A stretch of 64,000 nucleotides of DNA from Zanthoxylum bungeanum (Eukaryota; Streptophyta; Magnoliopsida; Sapindales; Rutaceae). The notes under the pieces were generated by a model. That model had not been told where the DNA came from, did not search any database, and worked only from the letters and a program-made list of their open reading frames with translations. Positions within the stretch are counted from its first letter, which is position 1; every line of letters begins with the position of its first letter. Shown here in pieces: positions 38,759 through 50,237 of this stretch. The position numbers and the translations under genes are program-made. The stretch lies in the NCBI GenBank assembly GCA_019454045.1, contig SKCR01007812.1, positions 1,054,001 to 1,118,000 of the forward strand, read 5' to 3'.

Positions 38759-40580
38759 GTTTTGTATTGTAGACCTTGAACAAGAAATGACAGCTTAGTT
38801 TAGTTCAGATTTGATTTGATGGAATTTGCAGCTTGTATTAATAACTATACTGAAATGGCTTATGGCCAGGGGCGGCCCTGATTTCCTTTAAATTTTATAA
38901 GGTCCTATACGAGTTCTTAAAATGGGGCTCTTCGATAAAACATAAAAAAATTTAAGTCATATTTTACAGTAAAAAATGATTTTTTTTTTCTAGATTTCGC
39001 TTGTGTCTCTTCTCCGGACCACCTCAGATTGCGGCTCTGTTCTAATAAAATTCATTATTTCGTAGCGTAAGAATATTTTTTTATCCCCCTTTTTTCCTCT
39101 ATTCACCTCCCCTCTCTGGTGCAAGTGTTGATTTGTCTAAAGATGATTTTAAGTCCCGGCCCATGTGCTGTCACCGAGGATTACTTAAAATCATTTTAAA
39201 AGAACTTATAAAAGCGATACCAAACTGAGCTCAAGTGATATCTTCTCTGTCAATGTCAATGGCATTGCATGCATTCTGCAGTTTTAATGGCATTTGAATA
39301 TATTTTGGTCCACGTTATTACTCCATTATGGCATCATCTCCATCTGAGAAAGACTTATGCGGGATAGACATACGGATGATGTGGTACGTATGTCCACTAA
39401 TATTTTGACATATATACATTAAATTCGAAATTAACCAATAATAACGATGAGCGAAAATTATTGATTAACACATGTCATGTATCTATTGGTTGGGTACATT
39501 AAATCCGCTCATATAAATTTCTCTCAATCTCTAGAAGTATGGTATGCATGAAAACAGTAGAAAGACAACATACAGCCGTTGTGATTACCATGTTCCACTT
39601 TGTGCTTGATAGTTGTCTACGCACATCCATCTGCACGATTAATTACACAACATATATATTAGTCCCCAATGGGCGTGACTTGGTGGTGTAGGGCTCAGGA
39701 TCTCACCTTGAAGTCCTGAGTTCGAGTCCAGGGAGTGCGTTTCTTGTAAGAGCCTAGGACAGCCGAAGTTTTACCTTCTCCGTTTACGCCCGAAATGGGT
39801 GGATTGGCGGTGGAATTTCAAACGATTTTTAAAAAAAAGTATTGGACTTCTAATTGATTATGAAATAAAATAAAACAAGTAGTCTACATTGACCATGGAG
39901 AATGAAGTAATATGTACCAATTTTGTTGATAATTGTACAGCTAAATAGCTTTGATTCTTCAACGGTGTCACAGTACAAATTCCAAGATAATAACTTAGTA
40001 GATATTATATCTCATCCCTAATAATTTTGTTCTGCGAAGGAAAATGTTTCATTACCAGGTTAGTACAATTGTCTAGTCATATACATCTTTTTCTCCTCAT
40101 TATGGGTAAATTACTCTTATTTGTTAGCTGTTAGTTGTTTTTGGTTGAAACATATTGCATTTGTATTATGGTTTAGGGTGTTTTGACTTTAGTTAAGAGT
40201 GGCTGTAAACGAGTTTTTAAAGTATGCAGCCCCTACCGATAATAGAAATATATATTTTTTTTTTTGGCTTTTTGCAATGTGTATTAATTTTGCTTTTTAT
40301 TTTAATCTCCTAATTTTGGCCCAAATTTAGAGCAGTCAACGGCTCGTGTGGATTGTTCCTAGGACCACCCCTCCTTTGAGCATTGTGTTATTATGTTACT
40401 TCTGACAAAACAAATTACTTCTGCCCATCTGATTTTGCTTCTATGTTTTTTTTTTGCTAATATATTTGTTAAATATTGATCTTGAGGAAGTGCTATCTAT
40501 GTTCAAACATCTCTGTTTTTTTGGTGGCACATGTTAGTTTGGCTGCCTGATATTTGATAGTGTTGTGAAGAAGTAGCTCC
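38759..40580. other. 3' flank of OASTL copy 3 and upstream of copy 4
   Basis: 38759-38850 continues the OASTL 3' UTR (similar to 42690-42790). Near 38869 GGGGCGGCCCTGA begins a MITE-like remnant running to ~39060. 39662-39838 is a SINE. 39955-40200 and 40320-40560 are the duplicated OASTL upstream blocks. No further gene. Confidence 0.6.
39662..39838 (+). mobile_element. tRNA-derived SINE, copy 4
   Basis: Head GTCCCCAATGGGCG, A-box-like TGACTTGGTGGTGTAGGG, B box GAGTTCGAGTCC, A-rich tail. No clear target duplication. Confidence 0.9.
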
Positions 40581-42661
40581 ATGGATGACAGAGACAAGTG
40601 TGCAATAAAGAAAGATGCTAAGGAAGTACTTTTCTTTGCAATAACTTCTTCTATCTTTCTTGCATTTTCTGTTTTGACTCCTATAACTTGCTAACAAAAG
40701 TGATATGTGTGAAATTGTTCTGTTAATAGGAAATACGCCAATAGTGTATCTCAACAATTTTGTGGATGGTTGTGTGGCTCGTATTGCTGCCAAGCTAGAA
40801 ATGATGGAACCTTGCTCTAGTGTCAAAGAAAGGTATAGGAATTTATTAATCCTCTTCTTTTAATCATTAATTGATTTTATTTTTCTCTGTATCACTATGC
40901 TAATTTGGTTTGTATTGTTTGACATGCAGGATTGCGTTTAATGTGATCAAAGACATAGAGGATAAGGGATTAATTATGCCAGGAAAAGTATGCAATCAAA
41001 ATTCTTCTTTTTTAATGTTGATTTTTTAGGCTTTCAGTATATAAACGATAACTTTAATTGAATTTGTTGAACTCCTGAATTAACAAAATTCCCTTCTGGA
41101 TGTGTTTAAAGTCTGTCCTGATTGAGATTACAAGTGGTAACACCAGCATAGGATTGGCCTTCATTGCAGCAGTGAGGGGTTATAAAGTTATAATTGTAAT
41201 GCCATCAGTAGCTAGTATCGAGAGAAGAATTGTTCTTAGAGCTCTGGGAGCTGAAATCTATCTTGTCAATCAAGCTGGGGGATTTAAGGGGATATTCTTA
41301 AAAGGGGTGAAGAGATACTAAACCAAACACCCAATGGTTATTTGCTTCAGCAATTTGACAATCCAGCTGACCCTCAGGTATTCTCATGGTTCTTATGGGG
41401 TAATGTAGATTGGTGTTAGAAGGGTTTACTGAATCTTTTTGTTATGACGTGTAGATTCTTTATGAGACCACAGGCCCCGAGATATGGAAGGACTCGGAAG
41501 TGAAAATTGATGCCTCTATTGCTGGGATAGGGACTGGAGGTACTGTGACTGGCACTGGAAGATTCCTTAAAGAGAAGAATCCAAGTATTAAAGGTTGAGT
41601 ATGTTTTGAGCGTGCTTGGTCGAGTGAGGGAGAGAGTTTGAGAGACAAATATCCTGATGATTATTTATGCTAATTCTTGCTTTCTTATGTTTACATTTAG
41701 GTATATGGTGTATAACTGTCTGAAAGTGCAATCTCGAATGGAGGACAACCTGGTCAGTTCCATTTTCTTTCCAGTTTTACATCCCTTTGTTCTTAACTGA
41801 GTTGTTGAACGAGTCTTGTGTTGATTACTTTACATTGACAGTATCTGCATATTCAGGTTGCTGAATTGATTTTCTATTGAGCTTTACTGATATGAGCAAT
41901 ATCCTTGCATGTTATAGGAAAGCATCTGATCCAAGGTATTGGTGCTGGTATGATCCCTCCTGTTTTGGAAGTTGACATACTTGACGAAGTTCTCGCAGTA
42001 AGTTTTAAAACCATGCTATTTACTCTCTAATTGGCATGTGAAATTAATCTTCCAGTGCCACATTTATGCCTATAGTTTTGGTAGGATCAAGCTAAACAAA
42101 TGAATTAGCTTCGGCAAAAGTTAGATTCTCTTTACTGATTATTGATTACACTGCCACTGTAATTCATTTCAGGTATCAAGCTAGGAAGCTATTGAAACTG
42201 CTCAGTTTGCTCACCCGTAAAGAAGGTTTGCTGGTATGTTAACTCACAAATTTAAAGATTGTTTTAAGTTATTATGCTCCATATCCAACATATTCTATCT
42301 TAGTCCTTTTCTGGTTTTCCCTTTTGGTGTTAATAATAGGATAATTCTTTGCAGGTGGGAATATCTTCTGGTGCTGCAGCAGCAGCTGCTATACAGTTAG
42401 CGAAAAGGGCTGAAAATGCTGGGAAACTCATCGTTATAAGTTTGCCGTAACATATTTAGAAATCATATTATATTTCACTTTCAATTTGGTCAGTTTAGAT
42501 TATTTATTGTCCAGTTTGTACTCTTACACTAAACCACATTAGCTATGCCATTTCTTCGGGTTCTTGTACATGTGATTTTTCCAAGTGCCGGAGAACGTTA
42601 TCTATCCACAGAACTGTTTGACTCCATAAGGCATGTAGCAGAAAACGTGGCCATGGCATGA
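40581..42661 (+). pseudogene. Cysteine synthase (OASTL) copy 4, damaged but with all ten exons
   Basis: Exons: 40581-40625, 40723-40832, 40930-40987, 41112-41377, 41455-41593, 41701-41752, 41918-41997, 42173-42233, 42355-42435, 42572-42661. It keeps EPCSSVKER (PLP lysine), [25 protein letters not shown] and the C-terminus [16 protein letters not shown]. Lesions: exon 2 acceptor CTG instead of CAG; TSGNTG altered to TSGNTS; 1-bp loss in exon 4 leading to a stop; TAA in exon 6; stop and 1-bp gain in exon 8; exon 9 donor AT; exon 10 acceptor CAT. The number and kinds of lesions rule out a simple sequencing slip. It is closest in sequence to copies 3, 5 and 6. Confidence 0.92.
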
Positions 42662-43534
42662 AGTGTCACTCCAGTTTAGAAAGTAGTATACATAACATCC
42701 AAGTGTTGTATTTCTAAACATCACTAGAAATGATAGCTTAATTTAGTTAAGGTTTGATTGATGGAAGGTTAAAAAATTGTTGCAGTTTATTTTTTAATTA
42801 CATTGGACTGGATTCTGGCTTTTTTGCCATTGTTCTAATAAAATTCATTATTTTTCACTGGAATCCAAGCATTTCTTTATCTCTTTTTTTTTTCTCCTTC
42901 CCCTTTTGGTACTACAGTTAGTCTGTCTAAAGGCAAGTTTTATATCCAGGTGCCAAGCTCTGTCACTGACGGTTTGTCACTAGAATAAGTGGTACCTTGA
43001 GAATATTCAAATCAAATTTGATCATTTTGAAGAATTGCACAGCTTTTCAAATAAGCCTACTTATGTTTTCTGAAACTATGATTGCTTCCATTGTAGAGCA
43101 CTGATCTGAATCAAAATTGAAAATTGAGGGCAATTTTAGAAAGCTTTCTGCTAATCTAGCAATGTGTTGTCAATACATCTCAAATTTTCTTGCTTTTGTA
43201 AACAAAGTTATGATAAATTATTACCTCAGAATTGCTAATGGTACATTTTGATATAGACAGGGACTTCTTCATCTACATAATCTTGACCAAATGCCATTGA
43301 AGAATAGAATATACAAATCAAATTGGATCCATGTATAGAGTTGCATACATAGCTTTTCACATAATAAAAGCTATGTTTTCTGAAACTGTGATGCCTCAAT
43401 TCCATTGTAGATCATGGGTATGATTCAATTTAAAATTTATTAAGCCTTTCGTTACAAAAGAACAATGTAAGATTATATTTGAGTCAATGTACAAATCTTG
43501 AGTAAAAGCAAAATTTTAATTATCTAATTGGGGA
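42662..43534. other. Gene-free 3' flank of OASTL copy 4
   Basis: 3' UTR-like sequence. A degenerate direct repeat (GCACAGCTTTTCAAATAAGCC at ~43036; CATAGCTTTTCACATAATAAAAGC at ~43350) lies in AT-rich DNA. No gene. Confidence 0.5.
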
Positions 43535-43693
43535 GGGGCCGCGCGAACGCAGGCCCCCACTGCCACAAATTATGACGTAGGCTCAGCCACTGTGGACTGA
43601 CCTTAGGTGGGTGCACCTCCTAAGTGCAATGGAAGCCACCAACCTAGGCCATGGAGCTTCATGATCGCCCATTGACCCCGTCCAGGTAAGTAT
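43535..43693 (-). ncRNA. U1 spliceosomal snRNA gene, copy c (complete)
   Basis: 159 nt on the minus strand with canonical ATACTTACCTGGACGGGGTC start, stem I loop GATCATGAAG, stem II loop CCATTGCACTTAGG, Sm site CATAATTTGTGG and the GGGGGCCTGCGTTCGCGCGG hairpin. One stem I stretch reads AGCTCCATGG where copies b and e differ. Promoter elements are complete. Only a weak 3' box (CAATTAGATAATTAAAA) is seen. It lies between OASTL copies 4 and 5. Confidence 0.95.
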
Positions 43694-43716
43694 GTTTTTC
43701 GGTTGCTTTGCATTCC

Positions 43717-43768
43717 TTATTTATATCTATTGTCAGAGCTATACTACCGTACCTATCCGATGTGGGAT
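43717..43768 (-). promoter_or_regulatory. USE and TATA of U1 copy c
   Basis: Minus strand ATCCCACATCG (43768-43758, exact USE) and TATAAATAA (43725-43717); ~33-bp spacing, TATA 24-32 bp before the RNA start. Confidence 0.93.
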
Positions 43769-44663
43769 TTTTCAGAGAGAATCCATAGATTACGAATGAG
43801 CCAAACTGGTGTGTTGTGTAGAGGTTATACATAATGAACATAGAAGCATCAATTCATTTCTATCATTTAGAGATTGTGAAAGCAGTTTTTTTTTTCCTTT
43901 CATATTTCGAGCTATATGCTTATGATGTGAGTAAAGGGATAATCATTCGATTAATATGAAGGATTGCCAGATTATAAGTTTTATAAATAAATTGCAATGT
44001 GAAAGTCAACTGATATTTTTCAAACTCGGTCAAGTATTACATTTCAAATACTTGTTATGTGTAAGCGCCATTGCATTTCAAATACTCGTTAGTCGTTACT
44101 TGTAGGTAAATTCATTGGCATCATTAAAAAAAAAATTAAAAAGAAAAAGGAATTTTATTCATGAACTAAAGAGGAAAGAAAGATGTAGCCGGTGTTGTCC
44201 TGCTCCTTCATGCTTGTTAGGAATTAAACAGAGCGAGGAGCCAAGCTGACCATGGAGAATGAAGCAATATGTATGAAATTTTGTTGACAGTTTTACCCTT
44301 CAAAAGTTTTGAGTCTTTCTTGATGTGACTCCCAGTGAGTGTTAATTCACAGAAATTGTGATTGACCAAATTCAAAATAAGATAAAGGGTTAGTACAATG
44401 GTCTAGTAGAATCTTCTTTCTTCTGCAGATTTCCCTTTTGATTAAAAAAAAAACTTCACTAATCTTATGTAGCATAAAACTTTTATTTGTTGGTTGTTAG
44501 ACTTTTTTCTCTAAGTTGAAGCATAGCATATTGCCTCTTGGTATTTTTTTTTGTTATTGCTTGCCGAATTTAGTTTCACTGGACTTGTCTATTGGGTTTT
44601 GACATTTACTGATCTTCTTTTAAACTTTGCTGATATGAGCAAATATATCCTTTCATGTTATAG
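43769..44663. other. Upstream region of OASTL copy 5; first six exons missing
   Basis: AT-rich, with the duplicated OASTL upstream motif (GGTTAGTACAATGGTCTAG, 44390). It joins directly to the intron before exon 7 (~44620), so a deletion removed exons 1-6. Confidence 0.6.
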
Positions 44664-45849
44664 GAAAGCATCTGATCCAAGGTATTGGTTCTGGTGTTTT
44701 GGAAGTTGACATAACTTGATGAAATTCTTACGGTGAGTCTTACAACCATGCTATTTACTTTCTAGTGCCACATTTATGCCTATAGTTTTGGCAGGATCAA
44801 GATAAACAAATGAATCAGGCTCCGGCAAGTTTGACTCTCTTAACTGATTACACTGCCACTGTAATTCTTTCCAGGTATCAAGTGAGGAAGCTATTGAAAC
44901 CGCACAGTTGCTTGCCCGTAAAGAAAGTTTTCTGGTATGTTGACTCACAAATTTAAAGATTGCTTTAAGTTATTATGCTCCATATCCAACATATTCTATC
45001 TTAGTCCTTTTCCGGTTTTCCCTTCTGGTGTTCATAGTATGATAATTCTTTGCAGGTGGCAATATCTTCTGATGCAGCAGCAGCTATACAGTTAGCAAAA
45101 AGGCCTGAAAATGCTGGGAAACTCGTAAATTCAATTTTATATATTTAGAAATTATATTATATTTCACTTTCTGGGGTAAATTGTACATTGGATAACAAAT
45201 ACAACCTCACCAATCTCTCCCAGAATATCACAAACTAGCTAATTATCAAAGTAAAGATTGCAAGAAAGAGATTAAAGGTAACACAGAGAATCAAGAACAG
45301 GACTGTTAAGCCCAGAACAACACAGAATACGTGGTTCGGCATAAGCCTACATCCACAGGCATAACAAGATTCAGAGATCCTTATTATCAACAATGGAGAA
45401 TTACAATTGCAATAGAGATGTAACTCTTTACAAGGAAACAAAGATCTCTAGATAACTCTCTCGGTGCTCTCTGATAGCCAATGAACAAGATGCCCAGAAA
45501 TCAGCTTTACAAATTACAAATGCCTTTATACTTGACTGGCAAACAGAATTTAGTTGAATTCTCAGCTGATTCTTTTACGGTCACCAAGACACATGCTCCT
45601 GGTCCACTTGGCAGATTTTAACAGCCACTCTTGGCCAACTCGTCAACACCAAGTCATTACAGCAACCAGCAGGCAGCTCAGCATACGAATGCCACCTCTG
45701 CATCAGTGATTGAGTCCTTAATTCCACACTTTCGTTACTTACAATTTGGTCAGTTTAGATTATATATTGTCCAATTTGAACTCTTACACTAAACTACAAT
45801 AACTATGCCATTTCTTCAAGTTCTTGTACAGGTGATTTTTCCAAGTGCC
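44664..45849 (+). pseudogene. Cysteine synthase (OASTL) copy 5, 3' fragment fused to a U1 remnant
   Basis: Only exons 7-10 remain: 44664-44732 (IQGIGSG, then the GMIPP stretch lost and a frameshift), 44875-44934 (VSSEEAIETAQLLARKES), 45056-45125 (shortened SSGAAAAAA loop, SSDAAAA), and the first 18 bp of exon 10 (45832-45849, VIFPSA). Exon 10 breaks off after CCAAGTGCC and runs into the 3' end of U1 copy d on the opposite strand. A 556-bp solo LTR interrupts intron 9. It is a decayed relative of copy 4. Confidence 0.9.
45173..45728 (-). mobile_element. Solo LTR (556 bp) in OASTL copy 5
   Basis: TGGGGTAAATTG...TTAATTCCACA with 5-bp duplication CTTTC (45168-45172, 45729-45733). The same intron in copy 4 (~42479) lacks it. 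The strings ACGTGGTTCGGC and CCTACATCCAC and a minus-strand TATA (AGTATAAAGGC, ~45528) fit a copia-type LTR read leftward. Confidence 0.88.
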
Positions 45850-45853
45850 ATTA

Positions 45854-45975
45854 CCGCGCGAACGCAAGCCCCCACTGCCACAAATTATGACGTAGGCTCA
45901 GGTGGGTGCGCCTCCGAAGTGCAATGGAGGCCACCAACCTAAGCCATGAGCTTTCATGATCGCCCATCGACCCCC
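45854..45975 (-). pseudogene. U1 snRNA pseudogene, copy d
   Basis: Keeps the 3' hairpin region CGCGCG, CGTCATAATTTGTGG, the stem II loop and stem I GATCATGAAAG. It lacks stem III sequence and, crucially, the 5' end: CCTGGACGG and the splice-site pairing ATACTTAC are deleted. The promoter survives in decayed form: TATAAATAAG (45996-45987) and a USE-like AAATCCCAAATCGC (~46026). The left border is the fusion with OASTL exon 10. Confidence 0.93.
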
Positions 45976-46079
45976 ATTCAAGTCTCTTATTTATATCTAT
46001 TGTCAGAGCTGTGCTGACAAACCTATGCGATTTGGGATTTGTTAGTGTCAGAATCCATAGATTACGAGCGAACCAAACT

Positions 46080-46400
46080 GGCAATTTTACCCCCCAAAAG
46101 TTTGAATCTTCATTGATATGTAATTTGACTCACAGTGAGTGTTAATTCCCAGAAAATGTGATCGACCAAATTGTCAAAATAAGATAAAGGTGAGGGAAGT
46201 TCTATCGAAAACCGAAGGATGTATTTCCATTCCCAGAAAATGTGATTGACCAAATTGCCTTTGATATCCTTTGGTTTTAGCTTGCCCAATATAGTTTGTA
46301 TTGGACTTGCTTGTTGGATTTTTGACATTTGATTGGGCCTTTTATTATGCTATGTATTACCTCCATTAGTACATAAGAATCAAGTATCTATCATTAATTG
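46080..46400. other. Short gene-free stretch with a local direct repeat
   Basis: CAGAAAATGTGATCGACCAAATTG (46150) repeats as CAGAAAATGTGATTGACCAAATTG (46236). It is related to the OASTL upstream blocks. Confidence 0.5.
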
Positions 46401-47608
46401 TAATATTTAAAGTTGTCTTTAATTTTAATTAATTATGTAATAGTTAATATCTAACATGCAAGCAGAGTGAGTTAACTAATAATCAACATTTTTTTATTCT
46501 TTAAATCAAAATCAATAATTTAGCAAATTTGCTTTCATCTCTCCAATAACGAAAAGCAATTTTGCTTTTTTAAAAAGAAAAAGCAATTATTTGCTTTTCA
46601 TTTCTATCCATACTTCTTTTCACCAAATTTCAGTATTTCATAAAGTCCCAAAATTCACATTTAATAATTAATCTAATAAACTTTATGTGCTTAAAAATTG
46701 TATCAATTAATAACAACCATTAACAGATCAATATATCAAAATAAATATGGATCTAACAAAAAAATCATTCAGAAAAATTCATCAGATTTTTCTTAATTTT
46801 ATGAAAAATTCATTGATTCTAAGATTGTGTTCATGTACCTCTGATACCACATGTTATAATTTATTTTGCAACAAGACTTTTTACACGAGCTTATAATACA
46901 ATTAAAAGAATTAATCGAATGATTCAGAAAGTGTACCTAATTTAGAAATGGAAAAAATTGACAGATCTGTTGACAATTTACACTGAGAATATCACATTCT
47001 ACTCTCATTCTTCTTGAATGATGGTGAGAAGTTTACTATCTTCTTAAGGTTCCTTATTTCTTTGTCTTGTGCTTTATGAAAGCTTATGTTTTATGAAAGC
47101 TTATGCTTTCTCTCTCTCTCTCTCTATTGCTCTCGGCAGTATGCTTTCTCTACATTTCATTCGTTTATAAATGAATTATATAGGCATAATTGAGGCGTAA
47201 AGCTAGTCAGCATACATCACATCTCAATTATGCAAAACATGTTCAAGAAGCTTTTGTCATTAATAATAATTATCATATTAATGATAATGAGTGAGACATA
47301 AAGCTTGAGATTAGAATAATAGAAGCTTAGCTTGAGATTAGAATAATAGAAGCTTATTAACTAAGCTAGAGATCTTAACTCGTTAATTTATGGAGTGTAA
47401 TAGATTCATCCATCAAAAGCTCATAATAAATTCAAAGTTCACTCTAATTTCCACACATCAATTAATATAGAATCCAACCCACTTTATTAGATCAGATAAT
47501 TAGACTTTACAATTTCTATTATAAAATTAATTATCTTAACATTTTATTAAAACACAACTCACAATTAATAGAAGCTCATAATTAAGGTTAGAATAAAATA
47601 TTATAACA
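46400..47608 (-). mobile_element. Truncated copia element: 5' LTR, PBS and leader only
   Basis: LTR 46852-47608 (plus-strand TGTTATAATTT...ATTATAACA, 757 bp). The tRNA-iMet PBS TGGTATCAGAG on the minus strand (46849-46839) is 2 bp inside it. Leader DNA runs to about 46400 with no gag or pol. It contains a CT microsatellite (47108-47126). The left border and target duplication are not resolved. Confidence 0.8.
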
Positions 47609-47863
47609 TTTGGAACAATAGAAGACTATTCTAGGTTTGATTCCTGAAAAAACATCTGGTAATGAGGCAACCCTAATGTTGGTTTGCTGTATTAAAAGGT
47701 TTCGTCTCAAGGACGTGCAACGTTTGTTTTTTTTTTATTTACTGCAATAATAATCAAGTTGGTTATATATGCAAATACAGATCAATAATTTAGCTCGTCA
47801 TTTTGTATCAGAAACATTCCACTTCAACGTGTTATTATAATTTAAATTTGATGTTAATTGGAA

Positions 47864-48022
47864 GGGGCCGCGCGAACGCAGGCCCCCACTGCCACAAATT
47901 ATGACGTAGGCTCAGCCACTTTGAGCTGACCTTAGACTGGGGCGCCTCCCAAGTGCAATGGAGGCCACCAACCTAGGCCATGAACCTTCATGATCGTCCA
48001 TTGACCCCGTCCAGGTAAGTAT
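47864..48022 (-). ncRNA. U1 spliceosomal snRNA gene, copy e (complete)
   Basis: 159 nt on the minus strand: ATACTTACCTGGACGGGGTC, stem I loop GATCATGAAGG, stem II CCATTGCACTTGGG, Sm site CATAATTTGTGG and hairpin TGCGTTCGCGCGG. Promoter present. No good 3' box match. It is arranged divergently, about 1.2 kb upstream of OASTL copy 6. Confidence 0.95.
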
Positions 48023-48045
48023 GTTCTAGCGTTCCTTTTAGTTCC

Positions 48046-48099
48046 CTATTTATTGCAGTGACAGATTTCACCTCAACTTGCTCTCTCTCAATGTGGGAT
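48046..48099 (-). promoter_or_regulatory. USE and TATA-like box of U1 copy e
   Basis: Minus strand ATCCCACATTG (48099-48089, one mismatch to USE) and AATAAATAG (48054-48046). Spacing is about 35 bp. Confidence 0.85.
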
Positions 48100-49296
48100 A
48101 GTCTAAGAAAAAATTTGAAACAACTGAAAGGAGTGAACTGGTTCATATGAAGTATCCTAATTCCAAGTATTTTACATCAATGAGCCTGTAATGCAATGTC
48201 AAAGCCAAGTAAAATATCTCAATAATTTAGATACTTGTTAGTTGTTGCTGTTACTCCATTATTGCATCATCTCAAGAAAATAATCGATAGTGATCGTTAG
48301 AATAAAACAAAACAGTTACGTGGTATCCTTGCAGTTGAGAATTGACAGAATGAGCCTAGGCTGACTTTGGAGAATGAAGTAACAAGTTTTGCTGAAAATT
48401 TTATAAAGACCTTGTCTTTAATGGTGTCAATTCATTCATTGTGTTACCGTGGCGTCCTGAGTTCGAATTCAATGAGTGCGATTCTCGTAAGAATTTGGGA
48501 CAATATGAAGTTTTACTTGCTTCGCTTAACTTCAAAATAGATGATTTGACGGTAGAATTTCCAACGATTTAAAAAAAAGTGTCTTGTGAACCAAGAAAAG
48601 AAGATAAAGGTGAGAGAAGTTCCAAGTTCCCATTGAGAACCGAGGACAATCTTGTAAAAGCCTAACCAGAAAACCGCCACTTTCTATATAAAAAATTTAG
48701 TTTTTCTTGTTTGTTTTCTTCTGAGTACATTTGCCTTGTATATCTCTTCACCGTTGACCACCTTCTCTAATGAAAAAAGGTTAAATTACCAGGTTAGTAA
48801 ATGGTCAAGTCAACTTTTCTTTCTTCTGGGAATTTCCCTCTAATTTACTGGGTTGAGTCTTATTTCTTTAAATTGAAGAATCATATTGCTTTTTGATATT
48901 TCTGGACTGTTTTTTACAATTCTGTTTTTATTCTGTGTTTATTGAGTGGAAGAGTTGCTTATAGTTCTGTATTTTTAGTGTTTCAAATACTGTCTGCTTG
49001 AAATTCTTGTTAGAAACAGCACTGGGTACTTGAAATTTTATGTCATATTGGTTCTTGGCTGAGAGAATAGGAATAAAACTTTCTGAGATCACTTCTTCTC
49101 TGTATTTTGCTCTGTTTATAATTATGGTTATCAATGTGAGATTTTTCATTCAGGGCTTTTCAGCAATTAGATAGGTTCTCATGAATCTGGCCTAATTGAA
49201 GTGATTCCTTAATTGAGAATTGAGAATTGAGATTGTGAATTTTGTGCTTTTTTTGTAATACTAGGTTGGCTTGAAAGTGTTTGATTAAGTAGCTTG
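48100..49296 (+). promoter_or_regulatory. Upstream region of OASTL copy 6
   Basis: Includes a SINE remnant (48447-48578), the duplicated block ACCAGGTTAGTAAATGGTC (48786) and leader DNA similar to that of copy 1/2. No core promoter element is assigned. Confidence 0.5.
48447..48578 (+). mobile_element. SINE fragment (3' part)
   Basis: B box GAGTTCGAATTC, then the SINE body to GGTAGAATTTCCAACGATTTAAAAAAAA; the A-box end is replaced. Confidence 0.75.
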
Positions 49297-49687
49297 ATGG
49301 AGGACAAGTGTGCAATTAAGAAAGATGTTACAGAAGTAATTTTCTTCACAATAACTTATGCTTTTGATCTTGCCTTTTCTCTTTAATAAATCTTGCTTAC
49401 GATGTGGGAGTATGTGGGCTTGTTCAGTTAATAGGCAGTACACCAATGGTGTATCTCAATAATGTTGTGGATGGTTGTGTTGCCCGTATCGCTGCCAAGC
49501 TTGAAATGATGGAACCTTGCTCCAGTGTCAAAGAAAGGTAAAAACAACCTACTCTTCTTTAAATCACTAATTGATTGTATTTTTCTTTGCCGATGTATGA
49601 TGCTACTACTTTTGATATTTGAGATTCAGGATTGCATATAGTATGATCAAAGATGCAGAGGATAAGGGCTTAATTACCCCAGGAAAG
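49297..49687 (+). CDS. Cysteine synthase (OASTL) copy 6, exons 1-3, open as far as visible
   Basis: Exons 49297-49335 ([13 protein letters not shown]), 49428-49537 ([18 protein letters not shown]...[12 protein letters not shown]) and 49630-49687 ([19 protein letters not shown]). All borders are GT-AG with the family's exon lengths (39, 110, 58 nt) and no stop. The PLP-binding lysine sits in SSVKE. LIGNTP reads LIGSTP. Exons 4-10 are not in the window: intron 3 runs into an LTR fragment at 49895 and nested retrotransposons to the right edge. Either they lie beyond 64000, giving an intron of more than 14 kb, or the gene is broken here. It is the only copy with no visible coding lesion. Confidence 0.85.
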
Positions 49688-49894
49688 GTATGTAATGAGA
49701 ATTCACCAATTCTAATTGATTTGATTTGCTAATTGCTGCTAATCTTGAGAAGTATGCAGTATGAACATCAATTTTAGTTATTGAACCACTTAAAATTTGA
49801 ATAGCCCCTTGTGTCTTTGAAAAGATTGTTTGCAAAGTTGTACAATTTCACACAGCTTTGGACATAGATTTTGAGTAAATAAACAATAACATTA

Positions 49895-50237
49895 TGTTGA
49901 CAAACCCGAGTGCAGCGGAAACCCGCCCGATATCAGATTGCGAGCGAATAAAATATATATATATATTTTTTTTTTGGCAATTACAATAGTAGTGAATAAA
50001 ATTTTTAATTACAAATTTAAAAATTTCAATGAACTAAAAAACCATTACCAATTTTTATGCATTAAAATAATTACCATAAGCTCAAATAAAATTTTTCAAC
50101 ACACTTTAAAACATTATCAACTCTTGATAAATCATTCCAAACAATAATTAATTTTCCAACTCTTGGAAAATTAATCCAAGCTAATAAAATAATTTTCCAA
50201 CACTTACAAAATTATTCCAAGCATATTACATAATTTC
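49895..50237 (-). mobile_element. D-like LTR fragment, interrupted by the outer SIRE-like element
   Basis: Starts TGTTGACAAACCCG and shares GCAGCGGAAACCCGCCCGA-type sequence and AT-rich body with the start of solo LTR D (28571: TGTTGGGGG...GTAGCGGAATCCACCCGA). It is cut at 50237 by the next element; its other part should lie beyond the window. Confidence 0.7.
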
